A DNA stretch of 64,000 nucleotides. It comes from Stratiolaelaps scimitus (lineage: Eukaryota; Arthropoda; Arachnida; Mesostigmata; Laelapidae). The translations under genes and the position numbers were made by a program. Below the pieces are notes generated by a model. It was not told the DNA's origin. It did not search any database and saw only the letters and a program-made list of their open reading frames with translations. The first letter of the stretch is position 1. Each line of letters opens with the position of its first letter. The stretch covers positions 3,162,001-3,226,000 of the forward strand of contig JABWDB010000001.1 of NCBI GenBank assembly GCA_019614645.1, written 5' to 3'. Of this stretch, positions 1 to 12,420 are shown in pieces.

Positions 1-49
1 AAGTAGGAATCCATCCGAGTATTCGATGCATATGTTAGCACAGTGCTAG

Positions 50-235
50 CTACTTGTACAAGACGGCAGGTTTAATCGAAAGGTGAAAGGTGACTCGCTT
101 CTTTCCTCCAGTGGATCGAGGAACACCTGTCCTCTCAGGGCGTGATTTGAACACGCGAACGAGCCAAACAGGACGGGAACCAGTGCCCTTATCGAAGCTA
201 TCCACCACCTCGGATGCACGGTGATGAATGACCCG
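50..235 (-). CDS. Candidate terminal coding exon, unassigned (faintly PDZ-like)
   Basis: Open minus-strand frame of about 60 codons ending at TAG. The peptide contains RVIHHRASEVVDSFDKGTGS followed by a basic tail rich in Lys and Arg. The stretch VI...EVVDSF...VWLVRVFK recalls the second half of a PDZ domain (a small fold that binds C-terminal peptides), but the match is weak and made by eye. An in-frame TGA lies just upstream, so the segment can only be coding if an acceptor lies within it. An AG at about 236 is possible, but its phase does not fit the donor at 447. It could be a chance frame or a decayed exon. Confidence 0.25.
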   Translation of the reverse strand, partial: RVIHHRASEVVDSFDKGTGSRPVWLVRVFKSRPERTGVPRSTGGKKRVTFHLSIKPAVLYK

Positions 236-447
236 GCCGTCTCGACATTCGGGAATCACCCAGACAAGTCAGCCACCGACCTTTTCGCCATCGATCTTCC
301 AGAATGTCAAGTTGAACTTCTTGGTACCGAGTACCGGGTATGAGGCGGGAGAAGCACTCAAGTTCCACATTCCTGTGGCAACTTTCAACAGATACGGTGC
401 GAGCATCTAAATCTTGCCAAACCCAGCCTTCCGTAGACGGTACTCAC

Positions 448-619
448 CTCATCAACACTTCGGCGCAGCACTTCGCTATCGGAGATGAGTAGACTTTAGC
501 ACCGACTACGCCTAGATGAATGCTGGGGTATGCCATATCGTCTTTAATTTGGAACCCGAAAGCCATTGGATTTAAGCCGACACCTTTAGACATGCGAACC
601 ATCTGGCGTGGTGGAAGTA
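448..619 (-). CDS. Candidate internal coding exon with consensus splice donor
   Basis: Minus-strand open stretch of 56 codons. Its downstream edge reads GATGAG followed by GTGAGTACC, a consensus eukaryotic donor. Its upstream edge can be set at an AG preceded by GGTATACTTGTC. The peptide includes LNPMAFGFQIKDDM and, near the donor, SSPIAKCCAEVLMR. An AFGF box followed by a SP.A.C...L.R run resembles the first half of a PDZ domain, whose next residues are normally Gly-Asp. The donor and the clean frame are seen directly. The domain is inference from a loose pattern. The next candidate segment (50-235) does not join in the right phase, so the gene model is incomplete. Confidence 0.35.
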
Positions 620-659
620 CTGACAAGTATACCACAGCAGAACGATGCAGTGGTATCAT

Positions 660-2737
660 TGACGATGATGCCCATTATATTCCTTGTGTTACTCAGCGAA
701 CTATCAGTGGTGATTGAGGAACTAAATGGTGGGCTGCCTTTTTTTGAAACAGGTTCTATGAAGGATGCGACACGCAGACGTCTAGTCAGGTCGAACCGAC
801 CTACCATCAATAATATACGGTATTCTATTCATGGAGTTCGTCACCGCCAATGTCATACATCAGGTAACCACGAGCAGCATGCCAAGTGTGATTAATTTTG
901 TTTGACATCGGACTCACCACGCGTCACCTGCCTAACGTAAAGAAATTAACTGTTTATTGATGCAGATATTGCAGCGCCCATTGCTAAAGAAATAGTCATT
1001 CATTGCAGCTAGAAGCTATTACAGCACAGCCGTAACTCGGCAAACGTCCAGCCGAGGATACTGGGATCGCTACAGAGCGTTTTGAAGGATGGTCGTTTCC
1101 AAGTCCGCCGAGCATTTAATAAGTAAAAAATTTACCTAAGTAGCAGTACTTGTGACATAGCCACCAGTTCAGTGGCGTTCCAAACCAGCTGTCTGGTTGT
1201 GGCACCGCACCGCACCGCTGTTATATAGGGCGGCGTCAAGCGAAGGCCAGACATATCGAACAGGTCCGTGCATTTACTGCCCTTGCATGCGTCTCACATC
1301 ACGTGCAGCACTTCAGCCACTTGTCACCGAAGTAATGCGAAGGGCGAGTCCAGTCACTTGGTGAGAGTATGTAGTAACGCTGTTCGACTCAGCGGTGGGT
1401 CGCCAAAGGAGCCCATGTGTTAAGCTACAAGCAACGAAAGTGCGCGGCCGTGATGACGATTCTTCTCGAAGTGCTGTGTGCCTAATCTTCGATGTCGGAG
1501 CAGGCCGGCTACGACCATGCCTAATCCGATCACAGAGCATCAATTATCCCGTTTCCCGCCTAGCAGAGCTGGTGTGGGTATTTTCCCATCGTATTGTTAT
1601 AGTAATATCGCTGTCAACGCATTGTTTGCCTTCCTAGCAATTGCTAACGAAGGAATCGATATTCGTATGAGACAGAACTTTCGCACATTGTTTGGCATCT
1701 TATGCTGATGGTGGCGTAAATATTATAGTGTCACCACAACAACGACTGCTGTTATAACCACACGATGGACCGCTGGTGTTATCCTACGCGCGCACGCTAA
1801 TTGCGTAGTATACCACCATTTCGTAAAAGGAGTCTGCGCGATCCCGCAGATACTCGTTCATATGTTCACGTGCTTCTCTAATTGGGAGCTGAATAAAACT
1901 CTGAGTGAAGGCTCAATCATTTCCAGAAATTCATCGAGTCCCGAGTATCAGCCCACGATTTATTCACCCTTGGTCATCGCGAGCGTCTTTGCCTGTGGAG
2001 GGAATAATAGATAACGTCGCCTTCTGAGGCTATTTGAGCTATTTTACTTTTCCATTTTTGGAAGGTGTGAACAGATTCCTATGCATCCCCTTCCCCTATA
2101 CCTCGTCCTCCTAAATTTACTGTTGATAAAAATCGTCATTGCTACACTTCGTATGCTGTAGTTGACTTGGAGCGTAGTATTGTTATGCTTTTTCTTAAAT
2201 ATCACTATCATAAGTCCATCGCGGCGATGCGAGCTATACGTGTCGCATTACGTGGCTATGTATGGTATATCACATGTATATAGATGGGAATTTAATTCAG
2301 GCGATTTCGAAGCTTTTTTTGGGCTTGATAAGAACTCGAATGCGCCCCAAGGGATTATTTTTCGGCAAATAATCAGCACCGCGACAACTCGAGGAAATCC
2401 ATACGTCGTCGCTCTGTTCGTGAGTAGCTTTTTTTTTTCATTTCATTTCTTCCTGCTTCTCTTCGTCTGCCAACCCCCATCAGCCCTTTTGCGTGCTTCG
2501 TCGTTCGGTGGCGTCGTTCAATATTTCATTAAAATTTATTTTGCATCCGTCGAGAGCGTGTATCTGAGACGCCGGAATGGATTGCTCTCAACGGAATCGA
2601 CAATCTCGTTGTTGTTCTTGACGTTGCCACCTCCTATCAAGCAGAAACAGCGACAAAAATAAACGCCTGTTGCGTGAGGCGACGAGGGCAAGTGGGCGAA
2701 CGCCGTAAAAACTAGCGAGAGTTCCTGTCACCCAGAT
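660..2737. other. No recognisable gene
   Basis: Frames here are short and overlap on both strands without codon structure. The longest, at 2162-2662 on the plus strand, is rich in Phe and Leu from T-rich DNA and matches no family I know. I see no transposon termini. Confidence 0.5.
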
Positions 2738-2767
2738 CTGGTTCGGGGCTTGCCAGCCCCGAACCAG
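2738..2767. repeat. Perfect 13-bp inverted repeat (hairpin)
   Basis: The arms CTGGTTCGGGGCT (2738-2750) and AGCCCCGAACCAG (2755-2767) are exact complements around a TGCC loop. The stem is GC-rich and stands in otherwise plain sequence. No adjoining gene or transposon end explains it. Confidence 0.85.
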
Positions 2768-3110
2768 AATGGGGTCCTGCCGCTGGCCCTGATGCCATTG
2801 AACGTGACGCGCAGCAAGCAAGAGGTGACGGTCCGACGTTCCTCGGCTGCGCCGATCGAAACTTTAAATCCGATCAAACATAACAAAATCGCAGAGCGAG
2901 CGACGCAGATGGGAAACCGGATTCAACTCTGAACTCTCGGGGGCGAAAAAAAAAGAAGAAATGCTGATTCGTAAGCGCATCCTTTATTCTTAAGCCACAT
3001 TTGTATTTGGCCGAGGAGAATGCAAATACTGTCAGCATGGCAACCGTTATACAGTACTTAGTTCTTCATCTGTTCACCTTTGATTGTAGAAAGTCAACGG
3101 CACTTATGTT

Positions 3111-3113
<3 letters not shown>

Positions 3114-3141
<28 letters not shown>
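3114..3141. repeat. (AT)14 microsatellite
   Basis: Uninterrupted AT dinucleotide run. It is followed directly by TTAGGTTAGTGCATATG, which resembles the outer end of a mariner inverted repeat (these often begin TTAGGTTG after a TA target). I found no matching opposite end in the next 1.5 kb, so an element is not called. Confidence 0.9.
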
Positions 3142-3144
<3 letters not shown>

Positions 3145-3284
3145 GTTAGTGCATATGCTTTGGAGGTTGTTGTTTACACAAGAACGACGCCCTTTTATTT
3201 ACCTGTTATAATTTGCTTATGTGTGCGACCTAGCCAAACCTTGTCCCATCGTATTAGCAAATTATAGATACCTTCTCTCCAAAC

Positions 3285-3671
3285 TTGGTTTGGTACCTTG
3301 ACGAAAAATCTGTCCAGTCATGTGTTGAGAGCCTCTTCATGAGCGAAGCAGGTGTCTCGCAAATGACTTGCCAGAGAACGGAAAATCTGATCGTCGACTG
3401 GCTCAAGGTCCGGCGAATATGGCAGCTACCCAATGTTTTGCCAGTCGGGTCACTGGTAACATCGTCACCCTACGCAGAACCAACCGCTTTGGGTGCTCCC
3501 GCTGCCTTTTGGCCGCAACGAAAGGCCCAGACGAGCAGGTGGCTAAAATGCACCTTTCTTCAGCCTAGCGCGCCCATGGTTGAGGCCTTCATGATGGCTA
3601 ACGACCAAGCGAAGAGCTTTCCACAAAAGGAGAAGGTTATGTGCTCGGTTTATGTGGAAGATTTTGTCTAG
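3285..3671 (+). other. Unassigned 128-codon open frame
   Basis: An open frame with a fairly even amino acid mix, including DEKSVQSCVESLF near the start and VYVEDFV at the end. No family is recognised. It lies about 140 bp inside the mariner-like end at 3142, but lacks the mariner helix-turn-helix, WVPHEL or YSPDL motifs. It could be a decayed repeat or a chance frame. Confidence 0.2.
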
Positions 3672-4199
3672 ACTATGCACTCTGTATGTACGTCAGAGTG
3701 GTTTGCGTTTGAAACAATTTTAGGTGCTAAAGAGTGATACTGTGCTATGGTGGTTATACGAAAGGCAGAAATGTTTATGGTGAAAAACGAGAACGGAATG
3801 TTTTCCTGCAGGATACTCCCTAACAGCCTGCATTAACCCGAAGGGTGAGGTCGTTCGACGTTCCATATACAGGGTAACTCGCATTTACAGGGGGGGTTCG
3901 CACGCTTGCGAACGAAGCCTTCTGCAAAACAGCAATAACGGGACATGCAGTCCGTGTGTACTAATCTCTGACAGAGCAACATCAAAAAAGATAACACACA
4001 ATTAATTAATATTTTTATTTAACTGGTGCTATCACACGGTAGAGTGATGGACACCGATGTCAACATTATTCCGTCTCTTATCACTTATCTGCTGCACGAG
4101 ACACAACTCGGAGTCACGAGATTGCTCATTCGAGACAGTCAGCGAGAAGCTGGAGACACCTCGCGGTGTATTTGTTCTAGCCTCTGTTACACAGGAGAT

Positions 4200-6060
4200 G
4201 GGCGGCATAGGCGGCCGATTAACGTTCTCCGCCTTTAAGAATATTGGTTAGATGACACCCGCTCTCTGGTCGCGTAGAGTTCGCATGCAGACGCAGCACA
4301 AGGACACGTGCGGTGTCGTCGACTTCAAGCAGCACTGCAGCAGGGCGGGGTCGTTTGCTCATGCAGAGATGCATAAATTGAAACATTTGAGGGCAGGGAT
4401 ATGTGTCCCGGTTGAATATGTGAGGGAGCCAAGAACCCGCCGACTTTCCTCTAACCAAGATCAGTTCGTCTCATCATCTCGAGCGTTCGGTTATGCCCAG
4501 CAGCAGCCGCGGCACCAGTACCAACGGCGACAACGGATCTTCTCGCTGAACTCCTTCATTTGCCCTTCTACTATATGGTGGGCGGTGTATGTCTTGTACT
4601 TTTTTTGTCGCTCAACTCCGGCGTCTGGTGACCGCTTCTCATACTTACGTTCGTGGTTGGCTCACTCTGTGCTGCCCGACGATGTCCTACGCTATCCGAG
4701 CCCGCGTGCGTTGGCACATGTCTGTCTAACGACCGTCGGTGGCCAGTTTGCTGTACTCTGCTCCTTGGAGCAGCCAACATGGTCCTGTCCTGGAGGGTTG
4801 CTCTTCCCGGATCGTTTCCCTCCTTCAGGCGCAGTGATTCTGCTGCTTCTGCCCTTACTGCTACAGTAGCGACGTATCGCTCAACTCGCATGCTCGTTCC
4901 TTTGGCCTTGTTCGTCCATTCGCTCCCTGAACCATGGCCGGTGTTGGCCTTGGCTCGCTAGGGCTCGCTAGGGCTCGCCTGGTCGGCTCGTCTCGGCTTA
5001 TCTTCGCCCGCAGAGAACGGGAAGCCGCAGCAGCAGCAGCAGCAGCAGCGAGCTAAGTAGCAGTCAGCGTGGGTGTGCGTGGAAAGCCGGGGATGCTGTA
5101 CAAGCAGAAATAACCAGGCTGCAAACCGGTCTGGCTAGCTGTTAAGGCGAGTGAGGCAAGGTGGCAGCACGGCAACGGCTCTATACTGCTGTGGCGTGTC
5201 TCAAGTCTTTCCGCCCCTCCCCCCCCCCCGCTCAATGCTGGCCATTGCTTGCCCGCGCGTCCAAGCAGCTCACCAGCGACCCAAGCTCAAGCTAGCGGGT
5301 GAAAGCGATGGGGGGTCCGTTTGCCAAGCGACCTTGTCGCCCATCGTTGTCGTCGGTGACTACAGCAGCAGCGCCGGCGACATCGGCACTAGTGCGTCGT
5401 TAGTGTGGCCAACAGACCGAGGCTACTGCCCGGGTCGCTTGAACCCCAGGCTCTACTCAGAGGAAGAAACAACGACCCGACGTTGCTGCCAATGGGTACC
5501 AGCAAAGGGGACACTAGGACACTGCCAGAGACCCGAGCAGTATGTGTGGAGAAGGAAACGCGAGATGGATATGCAGCTGAGGGTAGGTATCAAAAGGGGG
5601 AGGACCATCCCGAATGAACGAATAAGCCCGATGGCAAGTGGCATGGCTGTGTGTGTGTGTGTGTATATATCTAGACTAGAGAGACACACTACAGCCGGGT
5701 AGCTGGATGACTGGCTGTTTGGCCAAGCGCCACCGTGGGTTACCATGACTTGGCATGTTCTTCAAAAGTGGGTTCTCTTGTGTCTGTGGAGCAGAAACGG
5801 CGTCTCATTTCTGCAATACATGACCGCCTGGCTCGCTCTCACACACAGCTGACGTGAAACAGCAGACCAGCGGGAGACCAGCTGGGCAAATGGACGTGCA
5901 GGTAGTAGAGATTGTGGCTGCTGAGTGGGAACATGGAACGTATGAAGAGCTACATGTACGATTCTTGTGGAGCGTACGCCCTGAGCCGCCCCTTATCGCT
6001 GGGACGCTCACAGTGCCGGTAGCGGTGTATGCAAGAATGGGAGGCGCGGGGGAAGTATAA
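4200..6060. other. CG-rich block without an identified gene
   Basis: This block is richer in G, C and CpG than its surroundings and has overlapping open frames on both strands (for example 4252-4869 plus, 4571-4891 minus and 5151-5702 plus). None has a recognisable domain, and all look like products of base composition. It also holds a short tandem of GGCTCGCTAG (4952-4979), a (CAG)7 run and a GT run near 5648. A CpG-rich promoter or 5' exon of an unseen gene is possible but unsupported. Confidence 0.35.
5028..5048. repeat. (CAG)7 microsatellite
   Basis: Seven CAG units inside the CG-rich block, not in a supported reading frame. Confidence 0.9.
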
Positions 6061-8764
6061 GGAGTGTGGAAATGTGTTGCTGAGGGAGAGAGGAACGCCT
6101 GACTGAGTCTGGCTACCAGCAGTGAGGAACAGCTGACCCTGAAGAGGCAGTGAGGGCGTACGGCTTAGATGTATGTATTAGCCGGGTCAGGTGGCACGGG
6201 TGGCCGTGGGATACGCGTACGCCGGCAAGCCAACAGCACTCTCAGAGGAGTAGTTAGAAGATCATTAAAACGTGAAGGAGAGAAGAATTATTCAAATTTG
6301 CTTTCGTATCTTTGTTAGGTTCAGGTACGACAGGATCTGGTGTCGCAGTTTAACGAACATCGCCGCTTTCGTCTAAGAACGGCCGCTTCTCAGGGGACTA
6401 TTTAGGAACCACGTGTCACGTAACCAGGGTACTATATTTAGGTCTCATGTGCAGGTTTATTATACATAGTCTAGGTAACACGAAATGTAAAAAGTCTCCA
6501 GCGCTAGGATAGGGGGTATCAGGCAGTCGATTTAGATTTTCAAGCTCTTTATTACTATTTTGGAAGATCGCCCCTATCGCACACTGTGCTGCGAGACTTT
6601 TATTAAGTGTTCGCGCTAGAATATAAGCGATAATTTCAGCAGATCATTTCTAATTCAATATCTAATGTGACAATGTCTGGTGTAGTATCGATTCATTTGA
6701 CTACGAGCTGCACGCCGTATGGGTTTAACAACTGCTATACTTTATATATATCTATATATAACGGACAGATACAATTTCAAGAGATAGGAAACTCGTGTGG
6801 AAACATCGCCAAGTGCTCAAAGTGACTCAGAAGGCCCCCGGGGCAATAAAAATTACGAAAAGCAATAATATATTCCTAGCTACTAGTGACTCTTGGGATG
6901 TTTCCCGAGAGATAACACTCGAGCATTGATATCAATGAAACCCACATGGATCATCTTTGCGACGATCATCGCATTCATTCCGAAAAAAACATTTTTCTAA
7001 AATGCACGTTGTATTTAATACAGCTCTGCATGTATCGTTATAAAATCATCAATTTCTCCATTAGTAATTAACGGATAATTGCATCGCTATCGAGGGTCCT
7101 CAGAGAAGTATCTTTCCTCGCGTATCTTCTCAGGAAAATATCGATATGTCCTCCTCCAAGGACTACCACGCTGATAGGTAGTCCCAACATCACGACAAGA
7201 TGTGCACCCCAATTGTATTCGTCAACATTTGTAGTCTTGAGAAATCCTTTGGACAATAGAAACAAGACCGGCTTCTGTGGCATCGCAAGATTTCGATTCG
7301 AGGAGTACAGCTACATTTTGGATCGTGTCGTCCTGAATGAAACGCCGTTAATATGGCACATACGTTTCAGAACAGCAACTGACCCCAGTTGAGGCTACGC
7401 CTGAGTCTTTCCTAGGCAAAAAGCGTTAGAAACCGATTCGCTTTGTCATATTGTTACAAATAAATTGTTTTCCTCCTGATCAGGTTAAATGTTTCAATGT
7501 TAACAGTCAAATTGAGCCACTAGGTTTCTTGCTTTTTTCTTTGTTCCGTATGACATTCATATGTCTATCAGCTCCGCCGTACAAAGTATGCCTATAGAGC
7601 CGAGTAATAAATCAATTAATAACGAGCCTGACTAAAGATCAGCGTTGTGAGTGCTCTTTGGAAAATATCAAAGCTCAAAAGTGGTTTTATTAGCTTGTGA
7701 ACTAAGATGCGAAATTCAATTCACTTGGAACAGTTGTCACCAATGCATGTGTACACACGAATTGTGATTCTCCTTTTATTATTCGCTTTCAAAGTCGATG
7801 ACGATTGTCGCTGCAGTTTGTGGTGTGTCTCGGAAACATCCGCATATACGATATAATGAACAATTTGATTACTCCATCGGTGAACGAATTGCAGGGGCGC
7901 TATGACGAAATTCTATTCTCTCGAATTCTATGAGGAAGCAACTTTCAATTTCATATTGATGAGCCCAAACAACGGTTATTCGACTCCCAATCATTCGAAG
8001 CATGGAACGTATTCAGCGGCAACAGAACGCCGCTACGCCGCTGTCGGAGAGCTACTAATGAAACAGCTCGGCCGTCTCGATGATCTCTATGGTAATGATC
8101 ACAGAGAGCCTGTCTGGGTGCCGCATAATGTACTTGCCTCAAGACGAATTCCGCAAAGTTATGCATGTACCCAATCGAAAATGACGTGCATTTCGTCACA
8201 ATTATTGAACCCAATTTCGAGACGAGCTTCAACGATCTGCTAGAATAATATAATCTTGCACCTCCTGTAATACTCATACAGAACAGAGAGTTTCATCAAG
8301 CCGTTAGTTGTACATTGCCGAGACAGCAATTGTGGTGAGAACAGCACAATTCCGTTACGGTACTCTGCGTCGTTTATCTTCATTATTCTTATTCATCATT
8401 ATCCTAATGTAATAGCTATCATTATTATTACTGCGGTGTCCACTCGGATTGCGTGTCCAAACCGAGACTGTTGAAAAACACAAGGGACGTACGAAAATCA
8501 GCACCGAGGTTTGCCGACGATTTCCACGCGACGCAAAAAACGGCGCAGCGCAGATAGCAAGCATGTCTGGCAATTCCGGCAAACACATGTGCCCACTTGA
8601 GACTGCATCGATTCCTACTTCGAGGCACCGATAGCTGCAAGCCGAGTGACTACGCCGGTGTACGAGGATCTATATCAGAACGACCGGTGAACTCAATTTG
8701 CTCGTGGTCAAGGCAGATCACGTCGGGCGGGCGGGGATTGCGTACGAGCTGGGAAGCCGGAGAA

Positions 8765-8765
<1 letters not shown>
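6061..8765. other. AT-rich stretch, no recognisable gene
   Basis: AT-rich with scattered stops. The overlapping frames at 7902-8243 (plus) and 7951-8277 (minus) are open but match nothing known. I see no transposon termini or RNA genes. Confidence 0.5.
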
Positions 8766-8795
<30 letters not shown>

Positions 8796-8796
8796 A
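8766..8796. repeat. CCG/CCT trinucleotide repeat
   Basis: An imperfect run of CCG and CCT units. On the minus strand it makes a poly-glycine stretch in a short frame that otherwise looks random. Confidence 0.85.
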
Positions 8797-11709
8797 TCAG
8801 GGCTGCAACAGGCTGAATCCGCCCGGAAATAAAATGCGTGCCGTCCGCCTACATTCGAAAACGAAGCGCGCAATGTAGCCTCGATGGTAGTGAGAATAGC
8901 AACGGCAGCCATTGCTTATGCTGAAACTACGGTGGATAGTCGGAGAGTTCGCCTTCTCCGACAAGCACGTCTCCACAACACCACGACGGGTGTTGTTACT
9001 ACTCGTCAGATATGTTACTTCTACCCATGTGTCTACCGTTTGACGATACTGCGCTTCGTTTGATACGCGCTTATCCCGGTATGTCGTATGAATCACAACG
9101 CGGGCACATCAGACGATCGGATTCGTTCGAAGGTTGTATACGAAACTTAGAGGAGGGCCAGCAGGCAACAGCGTCCACTGAAATGGCGTGCGCATTAGCC
9201 AGCTCTAGTAAATGGCAGTTTACTGGTATACTGTAACATATTATAATGCATACGAAATGTGAAGTTCGAATCGTTACATTCAGTGCATTTATAAAGTATT
9301 AATAGCATCATTTGTCTCTAATGAAGAACATGCGTGCATCACGCATGAATATTACTGCAGAAAGAATGAATAAACAAATCAATTCCATCTGCCATAGATC
9401 AATGCTCCTATCTGAAATGGCCAAGTCGTAATGTCAGCTACAATAAAGCAAACGCGCAAAGTGCTCCGAGGGTTGATGCATTGCTTAAGGAGAGTGACAA
9501 GATGTGGGAGGTGCTTAATAGAAATTGGTGTCCACCGAGGCGCGACCTTCGCAGACTCTTCGAGTTGCAGGAAAATGGGAAATGGTTCTGGACTAGGCCC
9601 AGTCGAAGCAATGTGCAAGGCCAAAGTGGGTCAACTGAACTCATTTGACACCTCCCAAATGGAATACATGCTAATTAATTTGTGAAGTCTTATTCCGCTC
9701 ATATATTTGGTATTGTTAAGTCTCTCTCTGTCCAGCTGTTTTCAGGTGGTGCCCTATTACACAAGGTCAGCCTATTTCACTGGAGTTTTGGACTCCAGTT
9801 CCAACAATGTTTGGAACTACGCCGCTCGACTTGAGACGAGAATCTCCAACTACTAAGCGCCTAGCAGCAACTGGTCTCATTTAAATTTGAAGTCGAACCG
9901 CTTCATCTTAGTCGTCGAGGCCGAGCCGACGCGGGAAAGTTCAAACACGCCGTTTACTTACACTCCACTAAACGCGATATATACTCCTACAGAACGAATA
10001 GCATTGTTGTATAGTTGTTTGCCAGCGGCACTGCAAGATGGGACGTTTCTGCGAGGTGGTGGAATACACAGCCGGGTATTGGGTCTAAAGTCCGCCTGAG
10101 GGACCTTTTCTCCAAATTCACTTACCAAAATGGAAAATATCACAAAAAGAGCATAGTGAAAAAGTCCCAGCTCTACAGTGAGCTTTAAACAGCACTCAAG
10201 CACACACAACGACCGAGCCCGAAGCACGACGGGGACGCGAAAATGGCCCTGCCAGGGCCGTCCTGTGGCCAGGAGCTACCTTTGTGAAATCCGCGGATTC
10301 GGTTTAGACAATACAACGCGTGGACTTCGGGGACGATGAGCGATTCCCGACTGGTGTCTTACAGCTACAAGGTTGGTACAAATCAAACAGATCTATAAAC
10401 AGGAGCGGAGGCATGGCGCAAGATCCCCGCATATAGTTACATCAATAGAAGAATGATCACTCGAAACATGCCCCGCCCCCACGTTCATAAAAATGACGTT
10501 GGAGATCGACATCTTTTCAAACAGGTTGATACACCCTAGACTACGAGTTGAGAACAAGGAGGTGCTCTAGGTCGAACGAGTACAAGGTTGTCAATTGGGA
10601 TTTGTTAAGAAATATGTGACAAGGATCTAATCGTTGTATGCCATTCTGGAGCATCGCACAATAGCCGGTTCAGACGTCAGCCAGCCCCTCACTAAGAAAT
10701 TCGGTAACTGTATTGTTGACAAGTTGAGAAAATACTATCATAGCTACGAATACGTATGGCCGGCTAGGCATTAGAATTTCTAAACGAAAACTTGCCCTGA
10801 CAGCGTTCGAGTGTTTTTCATGCAGTCGCACAAGCGAAGCGCAGCCCCTTGAGGTGTGTCAGTGTCTCGCTGTGCAGCTAACAATTCAAGGAATTTCTCA
10901 TAAAAATATCTTGTTTTCGCTGCACGTGCAAGAGAGATTCTCAGTGGAGGTTTTTCGTGGAATTCTCAGGTGATGTGAACTTCTCAGCTTTCCATGTGCA
11001 ATGACATTACCCAGAACGATTTCTAGTTTTAACGAAATAGTAGTATTATAACTAGCTCGATGAGATATTACTTGTTAATATTATATATTTATACAATTAT
11101 ATGAGTGGGCGATATCTGTACGCGAATGTTGAACGTGAAGTACATCGATCTATATATATATAATATATATATATGTATAATTCTAAAAAGAATCTCTAGA
11201 ATAGGGAGGCAACACTTCCACGCCGGTTCCTAAGTGTGTCCCAAAAATAGAAATCGCCTTCTCCTTTTGGATATCTAAGAGAGATCTTTGAATTAAAAAT
11301 TCGGTCCCACGTGATTCTGCTGCAGCGGACGATGATCTCTCTCTCTCTCTGCTCGTATCTGTAGAAAGTTCGGCCCTCTCATTGTGTACTACAGGTCGAA
11401 ACTCGTACACACTCATTAAAAATTATGAGATTACAGAAAATGTCGTCCCGATTGCCGCTGTTGTCTGACATTTGTAATTTGCTTACGGAAAGTGCCATTA
11501 GTTCAATGCGAGTGTGTAAATGTCCCTTCTTTGCATTAGAAATCATATATACTGACCTTCCACAGCAGGTGCAAATGAAAGTCATTCACGAAAGTTTGAA
11601 TAGCAATTCGGAACAGATGAATACTCTGACAGACGAACACGGCATTTGCTACCATTTAAAAATCGTATATCTAGAGCTACTGTAACAGCGGTTCAATTCG
11701 CTTATATTA
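8797..11709. other. No supported gene
   Basis: Plus-strand frame 3 is open from about 9370 to 9650. It encodes a peptide with KMWEVLNRNWCPPRRDLRRL and looks more protein-like than its neighbours, but it has no start codon near its beginning, no clear splice signals and no known family. An AT-rich run lies at about 11150-11178 and a CT/GA run at about 11335-11350. Confidence 0.3.
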
Positions 11710-12398
11710 AGCTGTCCCCTTCAAACTGTCGCCTCTTTAAATGCCAATAACTTTTGAACTAAATGAGTTAGAATAAAGATATTTTGGTATGAGTTAGAGG
11801 CGTATAAGTCTTCAAATTAGATGTCGAACACTCCACACGCATTTTCATCTGCTCAGTACTCAGTATATGGGGAACCCATTTTGCATTGATTTTCTTCACC
11901 TTCAGTACATTGGTGACAATTTTATGACATGTCACCCGAGGAATCCCAGTTTCAGCCGACAAAGACCTCATGGACCAAGCTCTAGTTTGCTCAAAAGCTG
12001 CCTTGATTCTGTCAATCCGTTCGTCCCTTGTTGCACCTGATTTGTGGTCCCCGCCTCGGTGGTCATCGGTGTCCATATCTCCACTGTTAAATCGCTTGCA
12101 CCAACTTTGCACCGTTCGCAGGCATAAGGCAGACCTGCCGTACGCGTTCACTAATTGTCGATGGATTTCAGCTGGAGGGTATTTTTGGAGAAACAAAAAC
12201 TTGATGTTTTCCCGTTGATTTTTGGGGGAATTTGAACTTTCTGCTGCAGTGTCCATCTTTCTGATCGCATCGAAACCACTTAGTGTTCGAAAGGAAGCCA
12301 CGTTCCTGCCGCGTGCCCACTCCAAAAATCAACGCATTGTATCGCGTAGTTCGGATTGTGCGCCATTCGAAAGGCGCGACAGTTTGAAGGGGACAGCC
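11710..12398 (-). mobile_element. Internally deleted mariner-family DNA transposon
   Basis: Both ends carry the same terminal inverted repeat: GCTGTCCCCTTCAAACTGTC reads inward from 11711, and the same 20 bases read inward on the other strand from 12397. The match continues imperfectly for a few more bases. A TA lies directly outside each end (11708-11709 and 12399-12400), the duplication expected for mariner insertion. The element is 689 bp, about half the usual 1.3 kb. It keeps the transposase N-terminal half, but the catalytic part is gone, so it cannot move itself. It could be moved by a full-length relative. Confidence 0.88.
11768..12256 (-). pseudogene. Truncated mariner transposase (DNA-binding half only)
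   Basis: Starting at the ATG at 12256 the frame gives 162 residues; open sequence further upstream begins at a non-ATG codon. The first helix-turn-helix includes KYPPAEIHRQLVNAYG and RTVQSWCKRFNSGD. The second includes SMRSLSAETGIPR. It ends at the mariner signature WVPHxL (here WVPHIL), just before the point where the catalytic DD34D domain should start. That whole domain is absent. The remaining part is free of stops and could still bind the inverted repeats, which would make it a possible inhibitor of an active relative. That role is inference. Confidence 0.85.
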
Positions 12399-12420
12399 TA
12401 ATATATATATATATATATAT
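12399..12420. repeat. (TA)n microsatellite next to the mariner end
   Basis: An alternating TA run begins at the target TA of the mariner element. The element may have inserted into a TA repeat, or the run may have grown afterwards. Confidence 0.85.

Noticed and set aside
140..170. GTTCAAATC on the minus strand as a possible tRNA B box
   Set aside because: No A box or cloverleaf around it, and it lies in a protein-like frame.
2162..2662. 166-codon open frame
   Set aside because: Composition follows T-rich DNA, there is no known domain, and nothing around it supports a gene.
3142..3160. TTAGGTTAGTGCATATG as a mariner end
   Set aside because: No partner end or transposase motif was found downstream.
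8718..8912. Short minus-strand frame with a poly-glycine run
   Set aside because: The run comes from the CCG/CCT repeat; the rest of the frame looks random.
9370..9650. Plus-strand open segment with KMWEVLNRNWCPPRRDLRRL
   Set aside because: No start codon near its beginning, no splice consensus and no family, so it is not listed as a gene.
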